The translations under genes were made by a program, and so were the position numbers. DNA of 64,000 bases, taken from DATKMP01 sp963790045. Lineage in GTDB: Bacteria; Bacteroidota; Ignavibacteria; UBA10030. Where the stretch lies: positions 124,001 to 188,000 of the forward strand of contig CAWBMS010000008.1 in assembly GCA_963790045.1 (NCBI GenBank), read 5' to 3'. Positions 43,599-53,333 of the stretch are shown here, in pieces; position 1 is the first letter of the stretch; each line of letters opens with the position of its first letter. The notes under the pieces are model-generated. The model had not been told where the DNA came from. It did no database searches and saw nothing but the letters and a program-made list of their open reading frames with translations.

Positions 43599-46500
43599 AT
43601 GGCATTAGATCTATTAGAACAAATTTTGCCTTTTATTAAAAACGCAATTTATCCACAGCGGCTTGCGCTTACCGACTGGCGCATCAAAGAAGGCAATCAC
43701 CCGGAATCGGCGGCAACAACATACAACGATAAATCGTGGACAGCGATTCAATTTCCATTTCAATTGGAAAAAACCGATAAAACATTTTGGGTGCGCAAAA
43801 CAATTGCCGTTCCCGAATCATTTGCCGATCATCCTATTGCTTTACTTTTAAATTTTCAAGATGGGTTATTATATGTGAACGGCAAACCGTATTGCGGTAT
43901 CGATCAATACCACAACGAAATCTTTTTAACTGAAAAAGCTAAAGCAGGAGAAAAATTTATTTTTGCATTGGATGCCTTCAGCGGCAAAAGACAAGATCGT
44001 TCACTGTTTGAATCTGCTGAATTAGTTGTATTGGATGCCACTGCACGTAGATTATATAACGGTTTGATAATTTTGCATGAACTGGAAACGTTCTTCGACG
44101 GTACGCAAGAAGAAAAAGAAATTCATGAACTAATCCGGCGAACGCTGATCTATTTAAAATATTTTCGTCCCGGCGGAGAAGAATATCCCAACGCCATCAA
44201 GCGCGCCTATAGCTTTTTATTAAACACGTTGGAGACAGAATTCAAAACGACCGTTGCCGGTATTGTCCATCTCATCGGCCACGCACATATCGATGTTGCA
44301 TGGTTGTGGACATTGAAAGATACTGCACGCAAATGCGGCAAAACATTTGCCACGACATTACGCTTGATGGAAGAGTTTCCCGAATTTAAATTCGCGCAAA
44401 GCCAGCCATATCTTTATGAATTGACGAAGCAACAGTATCCTGAAATATATAAACTCATCAAACAACGAATTACCGAAGGACGATGGGAACCCGTCGGCGC
44501 GATGTGGGTTGAAACAGATTGCAATTTGCCGAACGGAGAATCGTTGGTACGACAAATTTTGTTTGGGAAGAAATTTTTTAAGGAGGAATTCGGCATCAAT
44601 GCCAAGATAGCGTGGCTGCCGGATTCATGCGGTTTTGTGTGGTCGCTTCCGCAAATTCTCAAAAAGTCCGGTATCGATTATTTTTATACCTCCAAGCTCT
44701 TAGGGAACGATACAAACAAATTTCCTTACACCTCTTTTTGGTGGCAAGGTATCGATGGAACAAAAATATTAACACATCACTCCCCTGTCGGATTGGAAGG
44801 AATCGTTTCACCATTACACATTCAAAAAAATACATTTTCCAATCCTGAAGAAGCACCTGCACCACTTAATCTCCAAACGTACGGATGTAACATCGGCGGC
44901 AGCGGAATCACAAAAGAGCAATTGGAATATGCCGCAGTCTTAAAAACTATCACCGGTATCCCCTCTTCAAAATTATCGACAGTGCAAGAATTTTTCCAGC
45001 AGCTTGAACAACAAGCGGCTGAGTTTCCAATATGGAACAACGAACTCTATCTTGAAACTCATCGCGGAACGTACACGACGCATGCAAAAATCAAAAAAGA
45101 TAATCGGGAATGTGAAACACTCCTTTACAACGCAGAATTACTCATCACATTGGCGATGCTTTATGCTGGCAAATCTGCGGCACGGAAATATCCGCAGCAA
45201 GCATTGGCGGCTGCATGGCAACGATTATTGCTCAACCAATTTCATGATATTCTAACGGGAACGTCTATCTCTGCTGTCTATGAGGACGCAGCAAACGATA
45301 ATGCCGCGATTCGGAAAACTACGGACACACTTATTACAGCCGCACTTGCCGGCATTACAACACCTGTAAAGAAAAGTTCAAAAGAATTTTCATGCGTTGT
45401 ATTCAATCCGCTCGGCTGGATGCATAGTGAATACGTCGAAATAACGGTGCCGACAATCGCAAAACATTTTGTTATGACTGATGAAATGGGAAAGACGATT
45501 GCATGCCAAATAGTCAACCAATCTGAACAAGAACTGCGACTATTGTGCTATATTGAAAACATCCCCGCTTTCGGAACAAAGAATCTCACGATAAGACCCG
45601 CCGAATCAATCAATCCCATCAGCACCATTTGGAAGATAACGTTGCATAGTGTTGAAACGCCGTTTTACAAACTGCGGTTCGATAACAAAGGCACAATCAC
45701 TTCTTTATATGCACGGCATCTTAAACGCGATCTCATCGAAAAAGGAAAACGCGGCAATGTCTTGCAAACCTTTCATGATGCACCGCGGGAATGGGAAGCT
45801 TGGAATATCAACAGCGATGTTGAAAAATTAAAACTTGAGCTTTGGCACTTCAAACAAATCCGGATCGAGGAAGAAGGTCCGTTGCGTGCAACGTTGCGTT
45901 TGGATTTTAAAACCGACAATGGATCGACCTTGTCTCAACACATTCATTTTTATCATAAATCACCGCGCATCGATTTTCGGACGCACCTTAAATGGCGAGA
46001 GCGGCAAACGTTATTGAAAGTTGCTTTCCCGCTTAATATTAAATCGCGTTTTGCTTCGTACAAAATTCCGTTCGGCGTCATTCAACGGCCGACAAAATCT
46101 TCGGAGCCATTCGAGCGTGCAAAATTTGAAGTGCCGGCACAACAATGGGCAGATGTCTCGGATAAAAAATGCGGCGTCAGTCTTTTGAATGATTGCAAGT
46201 ACGGTTACGATGTCAAAGACAATGTGCTGCGGTTAACGCTCCTTCGCTCACCGCATGCGCCTAATCCCCACGATCCATCAAAAGCGGATAGCGCGACAAT
46301 CGATTTGGGCGATCACACGTTTTCGTATGCATTATATCCACACACCGGAACATGGGCAGACGGAAATATACAACAACATGCTGTTGAGTTTAACAATCAT
46401 CTCATAACAACACCCCATGCCGTCAAGGTGCTTATGCCAAGCTTGGTGGTAAGTTCTCAATCCAATGTTATTGTGAGTTTTGTGAAAAAAGCTGAAGAGG

Positions 46501-46715
46501 GACATGAAATCGTGTTACGGCTGTACGAGTCCCATGGCACAGCGACAGAAACCGTATTGCAATTTGGTTTTGATGCAAAACGTGCGACGGAATGCGACCT
46601 TTTAGAAAACGGGATCAAAGATTATAACGTGAAGAAAGCAAAACTTGCGCTCAAATTTAAACCGTTCGAAATTAAAACGATTAAAGTAGCTGCAATATCG
46701 AAGAAGCGTAAATAG
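43599..46715 (+). CDS. Glycoside hydrolase family 38 alpha-mannosidase
   Basis: The product (1038 residues) hydrolyses alpha-mannosides. An N-terminal jelly-roll region precedes the catalytic domain, which has GHAHIDVAWLWTLKDT (about 228, zinc ligands His and Asp), FAQSQPYLYE, EPVGAMWVETDCNLPNGES, and the nucleophile Asp in AWLPDSCGF (about 341). Helical and beta-sandwich domains typical of GH38 follow. No signal peptide is present, so it is cytoplasmic. The ATG at 43599 is preferred because it follows GAGAA; another ATG lies four codons upstream. An orphan ABC membrane protein gene follows. Confidence 0.93.
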   Translation: MALDLLEQILPFIKNAIYPQRLALTDWRIKEGNHPESAATTYNDKSWTAIQFPFQLEKTDKTFWVRKTIAVPESFADHPIALLLNFQDGLLYVNGKPYCGIDQYHNEIFLTEKAKAGEKFIFALDAFSGKRQDRSLFESAELVVLDATARRLYNGLIILHELETFFDGTQEEKEIHELIRRTLIYLKYFRPGGEEYPNAIKRAYSFLLNTLETEFKTTVAGIVHLIGHAHIDVAWLWTLKDTARKCGKTFATTLRLMEEFPEFKFAQSQPYLYELTKQQYPEIYKLIKQRITEGRWEPVGAMWVETDCNLPNGESLVRQILFGKKFFKEEFGINAKIAWLPDSCGFVWSLPQILKKSGIDYFYTSKLLGNDTNKFPYTSFWWQGIDGTKILTHHSPVGLEGIVSPLHIQKNTFSNPEEAPAPLNLQTYGCNIGGSGITKEQLEYAAVLKTITGIPSSKLSTVQEFFQQLEQQAAEFPIWNNELYLETHRGTYTTHAKIKKDNRECETLLYNAELLITLAMLYAGKSAARKYPQQALAAAWQRLLLNQFHDILTGTSISAVYEDAANDNAAIRKTTDTLITAALAGITTPVKKSSKEFSCVVFNPLGWMHSEYVEITVPTIAKHFVMTDEMGKTIACQIVNQSEQELRLLCYIENIPAFGTKNLTIRPAESINPISTIWKITLHSVETPFYKLRFDNKGTITSLYARHLKRDLIEKGKRGNVLQTFHDAPREWEAWNINSDVEKLKLELWHFKQIRIEEEGPLRATLRLDFKTDNGSTLSQHIHFYHKSPRIDFRTHLKWRERQTLLKVAFPLNIKSRFASYKIPFGVIQRPTKSSEPFERAKFEVPAQQWADVSDKKCGVSLLNDCKYGYDVKDNVLRLTLLRSPHAPNPHDPSKADSATIDLGDHTFSYALYPHTGTWADGNIQQHAVEFNNHLITTPHAVKVLMPSLVVSSQSNVIVSFVKKAEEGHEIVLRLYESHGTATETVLQFGFDAKRATECDLLENGIKDYNVKKAKLALKFKPFEIKTIKVAAISKKRK

Positions 46716-46762
46716 TATTTACCGCCTCCAATATTTTCAATCGAGCAAAAGGAAATAAGTTC

Positions 46763-47635
46763 ATGCAGCTTGTCGATCTGTTAAAACGATTTCGGAAAGG
46801 GATTTCTTTTGCAATTGGGCTGGTCGTGCTGGAACAAGTTGCTTGGATCCTTGAACCAGCCGTTTTCGGAAAAGCAATCGATGCGTTGATTGATCAGGCG
46901 CGGGGCGATGTTTCAAAATTTTCGGATATCTTTCTCCCTTTGGGATTGTGGATCGGCGTCTTTCTCGTCAATTCGGGAACCGGTGTGATCCGTCGTGTGG
47001 TCGATGAAAAAATATTTCTCGCCTTATTTTCCCAACTCGCATTTGAAATTTCAACGACAGCAAAAGAGAAGAACCTGCGCCCATCGAAGACGGCTGCACT
47101 TGCACAGCTTTCGGAACAATATGTAACATTTTTTCAATATCGTGTGCCTGAAATTATTGAACAAGCAATTGAAATCAGCGGCGCAGTCATCGCCCTCGCG
47201 GCTTTTGATTGGCGCATTTCTCTAACATGCCTCACGATTATTTTGCCACTGATCTTGATGAATCGTTTTTATAACCGTCACGTCAGCACGTTACAAACAA
47301 CGTTGCACGACACGTTTGAAAGTACCTACGACGTCTTTTCCACACAAAACCCGGAATCAATACGCGCGTATTACAATTCGACATCGGTCATCAAACAAAA
47401 GATTGCCAACTGGGGAGCTTTTAATTTTGGAATTATGCGAATGACGTTGCTTGCTATTTTTATAGTCGTGTTGTTTATCGCTATCGACCTTGACAACTTT
47501 ACTACCGGTAATATTTATTCTATCGTAGCTTACATCTGGACATTTATCACATCATCAGAATATTTACCGGAGTTGATGGAAAGCTGGACATCGCTTCGAG
47601 ATATTTCCAAACGCCTGCAAAAAGCATCGCTCTAG
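46763..47635 (+). CDS. ABC-transporter six-helix membrane domain protein without ATPase
   Basis: The 290-residue protein is the transmembrane domain of an exporter-type ABC protein alone, with about six hydrophobic segments (for example FAIGLVVLEQVAWILEP, DIFLPLGLWIGVFLVNSG, TLLAIFIVVLFIAIDL). The chain ends where a nucleotide-binding domain would begin, with ISKRLQKASL and a stop. The next gene is on the other strand, so no ATPase partner is adjacent. A standalone ABC_membrane_3-type family exists; its role is unknown. Confidence 0.78.
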   Translation: MQLVDLLKRFRKGISFAIGLVVLEQVAWILEPAVFGKAIDALIDQARGDVSKFSDIFLPLGLWIGVFLVNSGTGVIRRVVDEKIFLALFSQLAFEISTTAKEKNLRPSKTAALAQLSEQYVTFFQYRVPEIIEQAIEISGAVIALAAFDWRISLTCLTIILPLILMNRFYNRHVSTLQTTLHDTFESTYDVFSTQNPESIRAYYNSTSVIKQKIANWGAFNFGIMRMTLLAIFIVVLFIAIDLDNFTTGNIYSIVAYIWTFITSSEYLPELMESWTSLRDISKRLQKASL

Positions 47636-47648
47636 CAGAGACCGTGAG

Positions 47649-48044
47649 TTATTCAGCAACATCGATGAGTTGTCGAATTTTTATGAGCACATCGGGCGGT
47701 TGGTAGGGTTTTTGAACAAAATGTTTTGCGCCCGATTTGATAATTTCTTGTTTCAATTCGGGATCAAAATAGCCGCTCGCCAAAATAGCTTTCACACGAG
47801 GATTGATCGCTTTCATCTGAAGAAACGCTTCCCAACCTCCAAGCTTCGGCAAACCCAAATCAGACAGCACAACGGCAATTTCATTACTATGCTTACGAAA
47901 TATTTCTACCGCAGTTTCTCCATCCGAAGCCGTTATAATGCGATATCCATTTTCTTCGAGAAACATTTCTAACAAAACACGCAATTGTTCTTCATCTTCA
48001 ACGAGAAGAACCGTTTCACCTTTTCCCGGTGTTTCTGAATCCAT
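47649..48044 (-). CDS. Single-domain response regulator
   Basis: The 131-residue product is a CheY-like receiver. LLVEDEEQLR supplies the acidic pocket, the phosphoacceptor Asp is in VVLSDLGLPKLGG (about 62), the switch Ser/Thr is in ILASGY, and the conserved Lys is in VQKPYQP. There is no output domain and no histidine kinase nearby. It overlaps nothing and is convergent with the ABC membrane gene, 13 bases apart. Confidence 0.92.
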   Translation of the reverse strand: MDSETPGKGETVLLVEDEEQLRVLLEMFLEENGYRIITASDGETAVEIFRKHSNEIAVVLSDLGLPKLGGWEAFLQMKAINPRVKAILASGYFDPELKQEIIKSGAKHFVQKPYQPPDVLIKIRQLIDVAE

Positions 48045-48180
48045 CGTACCAACTTTCGTTTAAGATTATGGTATTCATTGTTCAAACGAGTTGTGACAAT
48101 CTACTATAGATTTTTTTATCGATCAAGAAAAAATATTTCTCTTGCTCACCTTTTGGACTAAGCTTCAACGTACCCGTTCA

Positions 48181-49716
48181 TCAAAATGGAAAATCTTGAT
48201 TGCTGTCAAAGACCTTTTGTGGTTTTTGTTCTTGCGGCTTTTTCGCTTTGAGATGCACAGCATTTGCCACGACATAAATTGCCTTGTCCGGTTTTACCGG
48301 ACACGCATGTTCGCAAGCACCGCACCCGATACAAATATCATCGTTCACTTCTGGCAGAAAGAGGCCTTCGTACGGAACCATGTGAACAGCTTTCGTGGGG
48401 CAATGTTCCGAACAAGCGCCGCAGTCTGCTTTTTTCGTTACGACAATGCAATCGGTTTTTATGAATGTGGCTTTCCCAAGTTGAGTTTCTTTTTTCTCGG
48501 CAATGTTTAACGGCAACAATGCGCCTGTCGGACACACGTGGCTGCATTCGACACAATCGTAATTGCAATAACTGGCATTGTAATTCATCTTCGGCTGCAG
48601 CATGCCTGCCATACCGTAATCAAACAATGAAGGTGCAAGCACTTGAGTCGGACATGCGGTAACGCACAGATGGCATGCCGTGCACAAATTGGAAAATCGC
48701 TGCACACTGATCGACCCTGGCGGCGAAATGGGATGCGAACGATTTTCTTCATAATTATTTTTTTTTTCAGATATTCCCGGTATCATACGTAAGCCAAGTG
48801 CCGGCACAAGCAGTGTGGCAAAAAATTTCCTTCTGCTTTTGTTTGTCGGAATGCTTCGGTTTTTAAATCGCCAGGAAAATTCATACTTCATTCCTGAAGT
48901 AGGACAGGCATCAAAACAATTGAAGCATCCGACACATGACGAAAAATCGAGTTTCTTCGTTTCCGTTTCGATGCACGATGCCTTGCATTTGTTTTCACAC
49001 ATCCGGCAACTTTTACATGTGTTTTCATCGATTCGAATTTTGAATGCAGAAAACCGAGACAACAAACTTAGCAATGCTCCGGTGGGGCATAATAAATTAC
49101 AGAACAATCTGCCTTGTGTATAGGACAAATAGCCGATGAATGCTGTGAACACAACAGCAAAAAGTACAGAACTGACCATGAATCGGAGCACGGGAATGTG
49201 GTACACGGCAAACACACCGAATTGTTCCAGCAATACCGAAACGCCGTTGTTCAACGATACGGCAAGAAAGCCAAGCACATTTGAAGCGACGCGGCCAAAG
49301 TTGGTGAAGGGTTCAAATAAATTCAGCAACAATGGGCTGCCGACTGCAAAGAGAATAAACGTAACGGCAAATAATGAATAATGAATAAGCGTCAGGGGCT
49401 TCCGGTATTTCGATTTTTTTCTTCGATCAAGTTTCCTGGACAGATGAATAAATAAATCCTGAAATGTTCCTAACGGACAAATCGTTGAACAGTACACCCT
49501 GCCGAATAATAACGTCAGCACCACTGAAAAGATCAGACCTATCGATACGACGCTGAGAATTTTCAACGTGCGCAACAACGCAGGAAGTACTTGGATGCTC
49601 GTGAAACCGATGCTCCACGTAGAGGGTACCACATACCAAATATCCAAAAACAAACTACACGTAAGAAGAAAAAATATCAGCGATGCGATAATGCGAACGC
49701 GTTTCAGCCAATGCAC
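48181..49716 (-). CDS. Membrane-bound polyferredoxin (NapH-like and multi 4Fe-4S)
   Basis: The 511-residue protein has about four to five membrane helices in the first 200 residues with NapH-type CSTICPLG (C76, C80) and CNLLCPTG (C206, C210). Two 4Fe-4S sites follow in CKSCRMCENKC and CVGCFNCFDACP. After NKSRRKFFATLLVPALG (about 293-309), a twin-arginine-like hydrophobic segment, come four more cluster motifs: CTACHLCVTACP, CVECSHVCP, CGACSEHCP and CIGCGACEHACP. It probably passes electrons through or along the membrane. It follows the DUF362 gene by nine bases. Confidence 0.85.
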   Translation of the reverse strand: MHWLKRVRIIASLIFFLLTCSLFLDIWYVVPSTWSIGFTSIQVLPALLRTLKILSVVSIGLIFSVVLTLLFGRVYCSTICPLGTFQDLFIHLSRKLDRRKKSKYRKPLTLIHYSLFAVTFILFAVGSPLLLNLFEPFTNFGRVASNVLGFLAVSLNNGVSVLLEQFGVFAVYHIPVLRFMVSSVLFAVVFTAFIGYLSYTQGRLFCNLLCPTGALLSLLSRFSAFKIRIDENTCKSCRMCENKCKASCIETETKKLDFSSCVGCFNCFDACPTSGMKYEFSWRFKNRSIPTNKSRRKFFATLLVPALGLRMIPGISEKKNNYEENRSHPISPPGSISVQRFSNLCTACHLCVTACPTQVLAPSLFDYGMAGMLQPKMNYNASYCNYDCVECSHVCPTGALLPLNIAEKKETQLGKATFIKTDCIVVTKKADCGACSEHCPTKAVHMVPYEGLFLPEVNDDICIGCGACEHACPVKPDKAIYVVANAVHLKAKKPQEQKPQKVFDSNQDFPF

Positions 49717-49725
49717 ATCGTCACC

Positions 49726-50646
49726 TTAGATTGAAATACGTTTAATGTTCAGGTTCTCGATATCCATTCTGCCGACTTTTTTATCGGCGGCAATTTTAAT
49801 ATGCCGGACATCCACAGGATTTTCGCCGAACAATTTGGCTGCCGCTGTATCGATAGCAACAATATCGGTGGAGATCAACTGAGACTTCATTAACACCACA
49901 TCATTCTGCGACACTCCGCGCGGACCGTTCTGTTTCATAACATAATACGCATCCACAACATTTAATGTCGGCTTTCGATAGCCAGCAAAATCAGCAATAC
50001 ATTGATGCACATCGTTCCCATGCCAGAACCGGCGATCCCATACATTCCCCATCATGTTTTTCATCGAAATGGTGATACGGGTGCTGTTATGATTTTTGAG
50101 AATCGGTACATTGATGAAGACATCGGATTCCAGTATCAATTCATGTTCTTTCACCGTCTTTAAATTTTTTGCATTGGGAAGAGAAACTTCGTGATAATAA
50201 TTTTCAGAATGAGCAGGTGCCATTTTTCCACCGGCATCTTTCACTGCTGATTCAATGCCGCTGTTCTTATAGCATTGTTGCCAGTTATCGCACGTGTGAT
50301 CGAAGACATACACCTCTTTTGCTCCGGCATGCAAACATTGTTTGACGATTTCGGCAACGAGTTTCGGGTTGGTATTGCCGCCGCGATCGGGCGTTACATC
50401 CCAACCAATATTTGGCTTTATAACAACCTTTTGTCCTTTTTTCACAAACGCACGAATTCCACCAAGCGCTTCTATTCCTTTTTGAAACATAACATCGGGC
50501 TCACCGCCTTTAATCGCTACCATGTGATATGGAAGCGGAGCAGCTTTTGCAGTTGAAGAAAATATTTTTTCGTATCCCGTAACGATGGATGTTCCGGCAA
50601 GTACACCAGCGCCGACACCCCACTTCATAAATTCACGTCGATCCAT
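49726..50646 (-). CDS. Tat-exported DUF362 protein
   Basis: The product (about 306 residues) begins MDRREFMKWGVGAGVLAG, a twin-arginine signal. The DUF362 domain has KVVIKPNIGWDVTPDRGGNT (about 76-95), VYVFDHTCDNW and VPILKNHNSTRITISMKNMM (about 195). DUF362 proteins often accompany ferredoxin-like electron carriers, as here, but their activity is unsettled. AAAGGAAAG precedes the ATG at 50646. The membrane polyferredoxin follows nine bases after the stop codon. Confidence 0.88.
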   Translation of the reverse strand: MDRREFMKWGVGAGVLAGTSIVTGYEKIFSSTAKAAPLPYHMVAIKGGEPDVMFQKGIEALGGIRAFVKKGQKVVIKPNIGWDVTPDRGGNTNPKLVAEIVKQCLHAGAKEVYVFDHTCDNWQQCYKNSGIESAVKDAGGKMAPAHSENYYHEVSLPNAKNLKTVKEHELILESDVFINVPILKNHNSTRITISMKNMMGNVWDRRFWHGNDVHQCIADFAGYRKPTLNVVDAYYVMKQNGPRGVSQNDVVLMKSQLISTDIVAIDTAAAKLFGENPVDVRHIKIAADKKVGRMDIENLNIKRISI

Positions 50647-50694
50647 GTTCTTTCCTTTCACAAAATGAACAACATTGAGTAAATTGATTTCCCC

Positions 50695-50730
50695 AAAACA
50701 AAAGCCATCTCAACGTACCGTTAAGATGGC
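50695..50730 (-). terminator. Rho-independent terminator after bioY
   Basis: On the minus strand GCCATCTTAACG and CGTTGAGATGGC form the stem, followed by TTTTGTTTT. It lies 30 bases after the bioY stop codon. Confidence 0.88.
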
Positions 50731-50759
50731 CTCTCCCAGAATATTTCAACAGTATATTT

Positions 50760-51326
50760 TTATTGTACGTTACTAAAATAGTAGTATGCAATAGTTGTCG
50801 CAGCGATCAGCTTTACCGCATCCCACCAAGAAAAAATGAGGAAGCCGGATGCAATGGCATTCCACCAATTATTAAAAAAGACGAAATTGAGTTGGATCGT
50901 GCCGAATGAAAAAACAATCAAGAGTCCAACGGTCATCGTCAACAACATCCACCAATATTCTTTTCGAAGGCGAATCAAATATCCCACAACAAACGCTGCG
51001 ATGGGAAATGCAAATAAATATCCGCCTGTTGGTCCAAGAAGTTTAGCAATACCAAAAGCGCCGCCAGCAAATGCAGGCAGTCCAAACAATCCTAATGCTA
51101 AATAGAATGCCATAGACAAGGCACCGTTTTGAGCGCCAAGAAAGACGCCGGCGCAAAGCACAAAAAATGTCTGTGTTGTGAATGGTACTGGATAATGCGG
51201 AATTTCTAACTGCGCGGCAAGAGCCATAACGACAGCATAGCCCGCGATCCAAAGAGATTGAAGGGCAACGCCGGATACCATGGTGCCATTGGCTTTTTTT
51301 ACCAGACTTTTTTGTGCTATATGCAT
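50760..51326 (-). CDS. bioY: Biotin transporter BioY
   Basis: The product (about 188 residues) is the substrate-binding membrane component of an ECF-type biotin importer. It has about six helices. The family motifs are HYPVPFTTQTFFVLCAGVFL (about 44-63), GLFGLPAFAGGAFG (about 79-92) and LLGPTGGYLFAFPIAAFVVG (about 96-115). No BioM/BioN partner genes are beside it, as is common where BioY works alone or with a shared energising module. The ATG at 51326 follows GGAAAAGAA. Confidence 0.92.
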   Translation of the reverse strand: MHIAQKSLVKKANGTMVSGVALQSLWIAGYAVVMALAAQLEIPHYPVPFTTQTFFVLCAGVFLGAQNGALSMAFYLALGLFGLPAFAGGAFGIAKLLGPTGGYLFAFPIAAFVVGYLIRLRKEYWWMLLTMTVGLLIVFSFGTIQLNFVFFNNWWNAIASGFLIFSWWDAVKLIAATTIAYYYFSNVQ

Positions 51327-51484
51327 TTCTTTTCCATTATAGAACATCGATAAGATAGAAAAATGTAAGACGAAAATCAATGAAAGAGAAGTGTATTTCT
51401 GATTGACTTACTTTCGATTTTTCAATATATTGATAAGCCAACTCAATAATGGGTTGGTCTTTTTTTGTAGTGTTACACCATTAT

Positions 51485-51556
<72 letters not shown>

Positions 51557-51642
51557 CAAAATTATTGTCGTATGTTCCAATACAAAATTGAAAGTCGAGT
51601 TTTGAGCAAGCATCATCAACCGGATTGCAAAAAGGATTTGCG

Positions 51643-52587
51643 ATGAGCGAGTTAATGATATTTTCCGGACGTTCAAACCGTTCGTTAGCAGAACGTATTT
51701 GTGCCGAAGCAACTATCCCGTTGGGCAATGCCCTCATTCAAACATTTAGCGACGGTGAGTTGTGGGTGAAGTATTCGCAAAACATTCGCGGTGCGGATGT
51801 TTTTATTATTCAATCCACACAAGCGCCGGCAGAAAATATTATGGAACTTCTGATGTTGATCGATGCTGCTATGCGTTCATCAGCAAAGCGTGTCACGGCA
51901 GTCATCCCGTATTTTGGTTATGCACGGCAAGATCGAAAAGATCAACCGCGCGTATCGATCAGCGCAAAGTTAGTTGCGAATTTGCTGACGGAAGCTGGAG
52001 CCGATCGTGTGATTACTATGGATTTGCATACGCCGCAAATTCAAGGGTTCTTTGATATTCCGATGGATCACTTATATTCATCGGTGGTACTGGTTGATTA
52101 TTTCCGCAAAATGGATATGTCCAATTTTGTGGTAGCATCTCCGGATTTAGGCAGCATTAAGATGGCGCGTTCGTATGCAAAACGATTGGGATGCGATCTT
52201 GCTGTTATCGACAAACGACGCCCGAGGCCGAATGAAGCTGAAGTGATGAACATCATCGGTTCGGTCGAAGGAAAGAATATATTGATTGTGGACAACCTGC
52301 TTGATACAGGCGGCACCTTTGTGAACGCTGCCGAAGCATTGAAAAAAAGCGGCGCATTAGAAATTTACGGCGCTTGCACGCATCCGATTCTTTCGGGAAA
52401 AGCGTACGAACGCTTAGAAGCATCTGTTGTATCCAAACTCATTGTGACGGATACGATTCCGTTGAAACGTACATCGCCAAAGATTGAAGTACATTCCATT
52501 TCAAAAATTTTTGCAGAAGCGATCTTGCGAACACATCGCAATGAATCGATTAGTTCGCTATTTGATATTGATAAAGATAAGATTTAA
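51643..52587 (+). CDS. prs: Ribose-phosphate pyrophosphokinase
   Basis: The 314-residue enzyme makes PRPP. It has the ATP-binding FSDGELWVK, ESTQ-like FIIQSTQAPAENIMELL, the catalytic flexible loop YFGYARQDRKDQPRVSISAK (about 95-114), DLHTPQIQGFF and the PRPP loop LIVDNLLDTGGTF (about 217-229). The ATG at 51643 follows AAGGAT; an earlier ATG six codons upstream is less likely. It begins the plus-strand cluster prs-rplY-pth-rpsF-rpsR-rplI. Confidence 0.95.
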   Translation: MSELMIFSGRSNRSLAERICAEATIPLGNALIQTFSDGELWVKYSQNIRGADVFIIQSTQAPAENIMELLMLIDAAMRSSAKRVTAVIPYFGYARQDRKDQPRVSISAKLVANLLTEAGADRVITMDLHTPQIQGFFDIPMDHLYSSVVLVDYFRKMDMSNFVVASPDLGSIKMARSYAKRLGCDLAVIDKRRPRPNEAEVMNIIGSVEGKNILIVDNLLDTGGTFVNAAEALKKSGALEIYGACTHPILSGKAYERLEASVVSKLIVTDTIPLKRTSPKIEVHSISKIFAEAILRTHRNESISSLFDIDKDKI

Positions 52588-52602
52588 CCAAGGAGAACAA
52601 CG

Positions 52603-53310
52603 ATGTCAGAAATAACCTTGACGGCTGAAGTGCGCAAAGCATTTGGAAGACGCGCAAAAACTCTTCGCACCGTCGGAAAAGTCCCCGGCATTTATTATGG
52701 TCACGGGCAACAAAATATCGCGGTGTCGCTTCTGGAGGCATCCCTCCGCCCGCTCTACACGACCACGGCAACACATGTCATCAACTTAAAACTTGATGAT
52801 GGTTCAACACACCTGTGTGTGCTGCGCGATGTGCAGCTCGATCCAGTAACAGAAAAGCCGGTACATTTCGATTTATTCGGACTCAGCGAAAACGAGGCAG
52901 TAACAATCGAAATCCCTGTTAAATTAACGGGTGGAATTCCGAAAGGTGTTCGTGACGGCGGTATCTTACAGCAAGTGTTGCATAAACTTCGTGTTTCGTG
53001 TTTACCAAAAAATATTCCCGATCATATCGAGATCAATGTCAGCGATTTAGCGATCAACCACTCGGTACACGTGAAGAATATTTCTATTCCCAATGTAACA
53101 ATTGTGGAAAACGAAACCAGTACTATCGTTGGTGTTGTTCCGCCGACAGTTCAGAAAGAAGCTGAAGTCGCCGCAACGACAACCGCGGCAGTTCCTGTTG
53201 AAGGAGCCGCACCTGCTGCTGAACCCGAAGTTATTGCCAAAGGCAAGAAACCGGAAGAAGGCGCAGAAGAAAAACCTGCGGCTCAAAAACCTGCTACTCA
53301 GAAAAAGTAA
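52603..53310 (+). CDS. rplY: 50S ribosomal protein L25/general stress protein Ctc
   Basis: The 235-residue protein binds 5S rRNA through its N-terminal L25 domain (TAEVRKAFGRRAKTLRTVGK to about residue 92). The TL5/CTC C-terminal beta domain (about 100-180) includes GIPKGVRDGGILQQVLHKLR. A low-complexity Ala/Glu/Lys/Pro tail follows from about 190. It lies 15 bases after prs and 23 before pth, the usual order. Confidence 0.93.
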   Translation: MSEITLTAEVRKAFGRRAKTLRTVGKVPGIYYGHGQQNIAVSLLEASLRPLYTTTATHVINLKLDDGSTHLCVLRDVQLDPVTEKPVHFDLFGLSENEAVTIEIPVKLTGGIPKGVRDGGILQQVLHKLRVSCLPKNIPDHIEINVSDLAINHSVHVKNISIPNVTIVENETSTIVGVVPPTVQKEAEVAATTTAAVPVEGAAPAAEPEVIAKGKKPEEGAEEKPAAQKPATQKK

Positions 53311-53333
53311 CAGTTTCGAGCGATCACTGAGCG

